Assembly: GCA_026990885.1 (NCBI GenBank)
Contig: JALXCO010000157.1
Location: 1 to 5,827 of the forward strand
Reading direction: 5' to 3'
DNA: 5,827 nt
Source: Desulfurococcales archaeon
GTDB taxonomy: Archaea; Thermoproteota; Thermoprotei_A; Sulfolobales; AG1
Each line of letters starts with the position of its first letter. Position 1 is the stretch's first letter. The notes below the pieces were generated by a model, which worked only from the letters and a program-made list of their open reading frames with translations, was not told where the DNA came from and searched no databases. Position numbers and translations under genes: made by a program. Of the stretch, positions 5,420-5,827 are shown in pieces.

Positions 5420-5798
5420 GGGAAAAGAAGGATTAGAGATAATTAATGTGAGAGCAAAAATAGAAGGAAAGGAGGTACTCAATGGAGTAACTTTAAAGAT
5501 AAAGCCTGGAGAGATCCACGCGCTAATGGGGCCTAACGGAAGCGGAAAAAGTAGCTTGGCCTATATAGTTATGGGCCACCCAGCATATGAGCTTGTAGAA
5601 GGGAAAATCCTTGTCGATGGAGAAGATATAACCGAGCTCAATCCGGAGGATAGGGTTAAGAAAGGTTTATTTTTAGCCTTCCAGAATCCTCCAGAAACCA
5701 TGGTTAAAACAAGAAATCTATTGATTCACCTAGCTAAGCTGAAGGGTGAGCCATTCTCGAAAGCCATCATGGCCATAAAAAAGGTTGGGCTTCCCTAG
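5418..5798 (+). CDS. sufC: SufC, Fe-S cluster assembly ABC ATPase; N-terminal part, interrupted by in-frame TAG
   Basis: SufC is the cytosolic ABC-type ATPase that works with SufB/SufD to build iron-sulfur clusters. The 126 residues visible before the stop have Walker A GPNGSGKSS (38-46), the SufC-typical LAYIVMGHPAYELVEGKI block (47-64), GEDITELNPEDR (68-79) and the Q-loop GLFLAFQNPP (83-92, Gln89). The family is normally about 240-250 residues; the ABC signature, Walker B and H-loop are missing because of a TAG at 5796-5798 and the window edge. Beyond the TAG the same frame reads Asp-Val-Leu-Asp-Arg-Tyr-Leu-Asn-Lys-Gly, matching the stretch that leads into the FSGGE signature in SufC proteins. 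The ATG at 5418 is supported by GAGGG 9 nt upstream. The break may be a point mutation, a sequence error or readthrough. The family call is firm; whether the gene works is open. Confidence 0.88.
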   Translation: MGKEGLEIINVRAKIEGKEVLNGVTLKIKPGEIHALMGPNGSGKSSLAYIVMGHPAYELVEGKILVDGEDITELNPEDRVKKGLFLAFQNPPETMVKTRNLLIHLAKLKGEPFSKAIMAIKKVGLP

Positions 5799-5827
5799 GA
5801 TGTTCTAGATAGATATCTAAATAAGGG
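5799..5827 (+). other. In-frame continuation of sufC beyond the TAG, to the window edge
   Basis: Ten codons in the same frame, the last one partial, read DVLDRYLNKG with no further stop. From memory, E. coli SufC has Pro-Glu-Asp-Leu-Leu-Thr-Arg-Ser-Val-Asn-Val-Gly at this point. The alignment therefore continues without a shift, and only the Glu is replaced by TAG. Confidence 0.65.

Noticed and set aside
5796..5798. Reassignment of TAG to an amino acid in this organism
   Set aside because: rpl18a (2907-2909) and the transporter gene (5310-5312) end in TAG at the expected protein lengths. Reading through the first would give a meaningless tail inside pfdA. Local readthrough in sufC is not excluded.

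Overview
The window looks like chromosomal DNA from a hyperthermophilic crenarchaeon (Thermoproteota). The grounds are the archaeal block eL20/L18a - prefoldin alpha - FtsY, an archaeal Cdc48/VAT ATPase, heavy use of ATA (Ile) and AGA/AGG (Arg) codons, TTG starts, TATA/BRE-like promoters and GGTG-type ribosome binding sites. No mobile element, CRISPR array, tRNA or rRNA is visible.

Layout. Positions 1-79 (minus) hold the apparent 5' end of a gene that runs off the left edge. It has a TATA-like box and a strong Shine-Dalgarno, but ATC where a start codon is expected. Positions 169-2427 (minus) encode a complete Cdc48/VAT-type double-ring AAA+ unfoldase with a C-terminal Ile-Tyr-Ala tail. A divergent intergenic region of about 200 bp then carries promoters for both directions and a palindromic block. 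Positions 2628-4310 (plus) form a translation, folding and targeting operon: ribosomal protein L18a, prefoldin alpha (overlapping TTG start) and the SRP receptor FtsY. Positions 4431-5312 encode a ten-helix EamA/DMT-type transporter whose true start is doubtful. From 5418 to the right edge lies the front of sufC, the Fe-S assembly ATPase, with its own promoter. It is interrupted by an in-frame TAG at 5796, after which the same frame still reads like SufC.

How the genes fit together. Most are protein-quality-control and secretion housekeeping: L18a in the ribosome, prefoldin for nascent-chain folding, FtsY for membrane targeting, and Cdc48 for unfolding, probably feeding the 20S proteasome. 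sufC should begin a Suf cluster to the right.

I do not see a new multi-gene system. The most useful observations are the in-frame TAG in sufC, an 8-bp inverted repeat around the predicted sufC transcription start, a 52-bp stretch shared exactly by the two Cdc48 ATPase domains, and the missing canonical start of the leftmost gene. The start and stop anomalies lie at the two window ends, so ordinary sequence error at contig ends must be excluded first.
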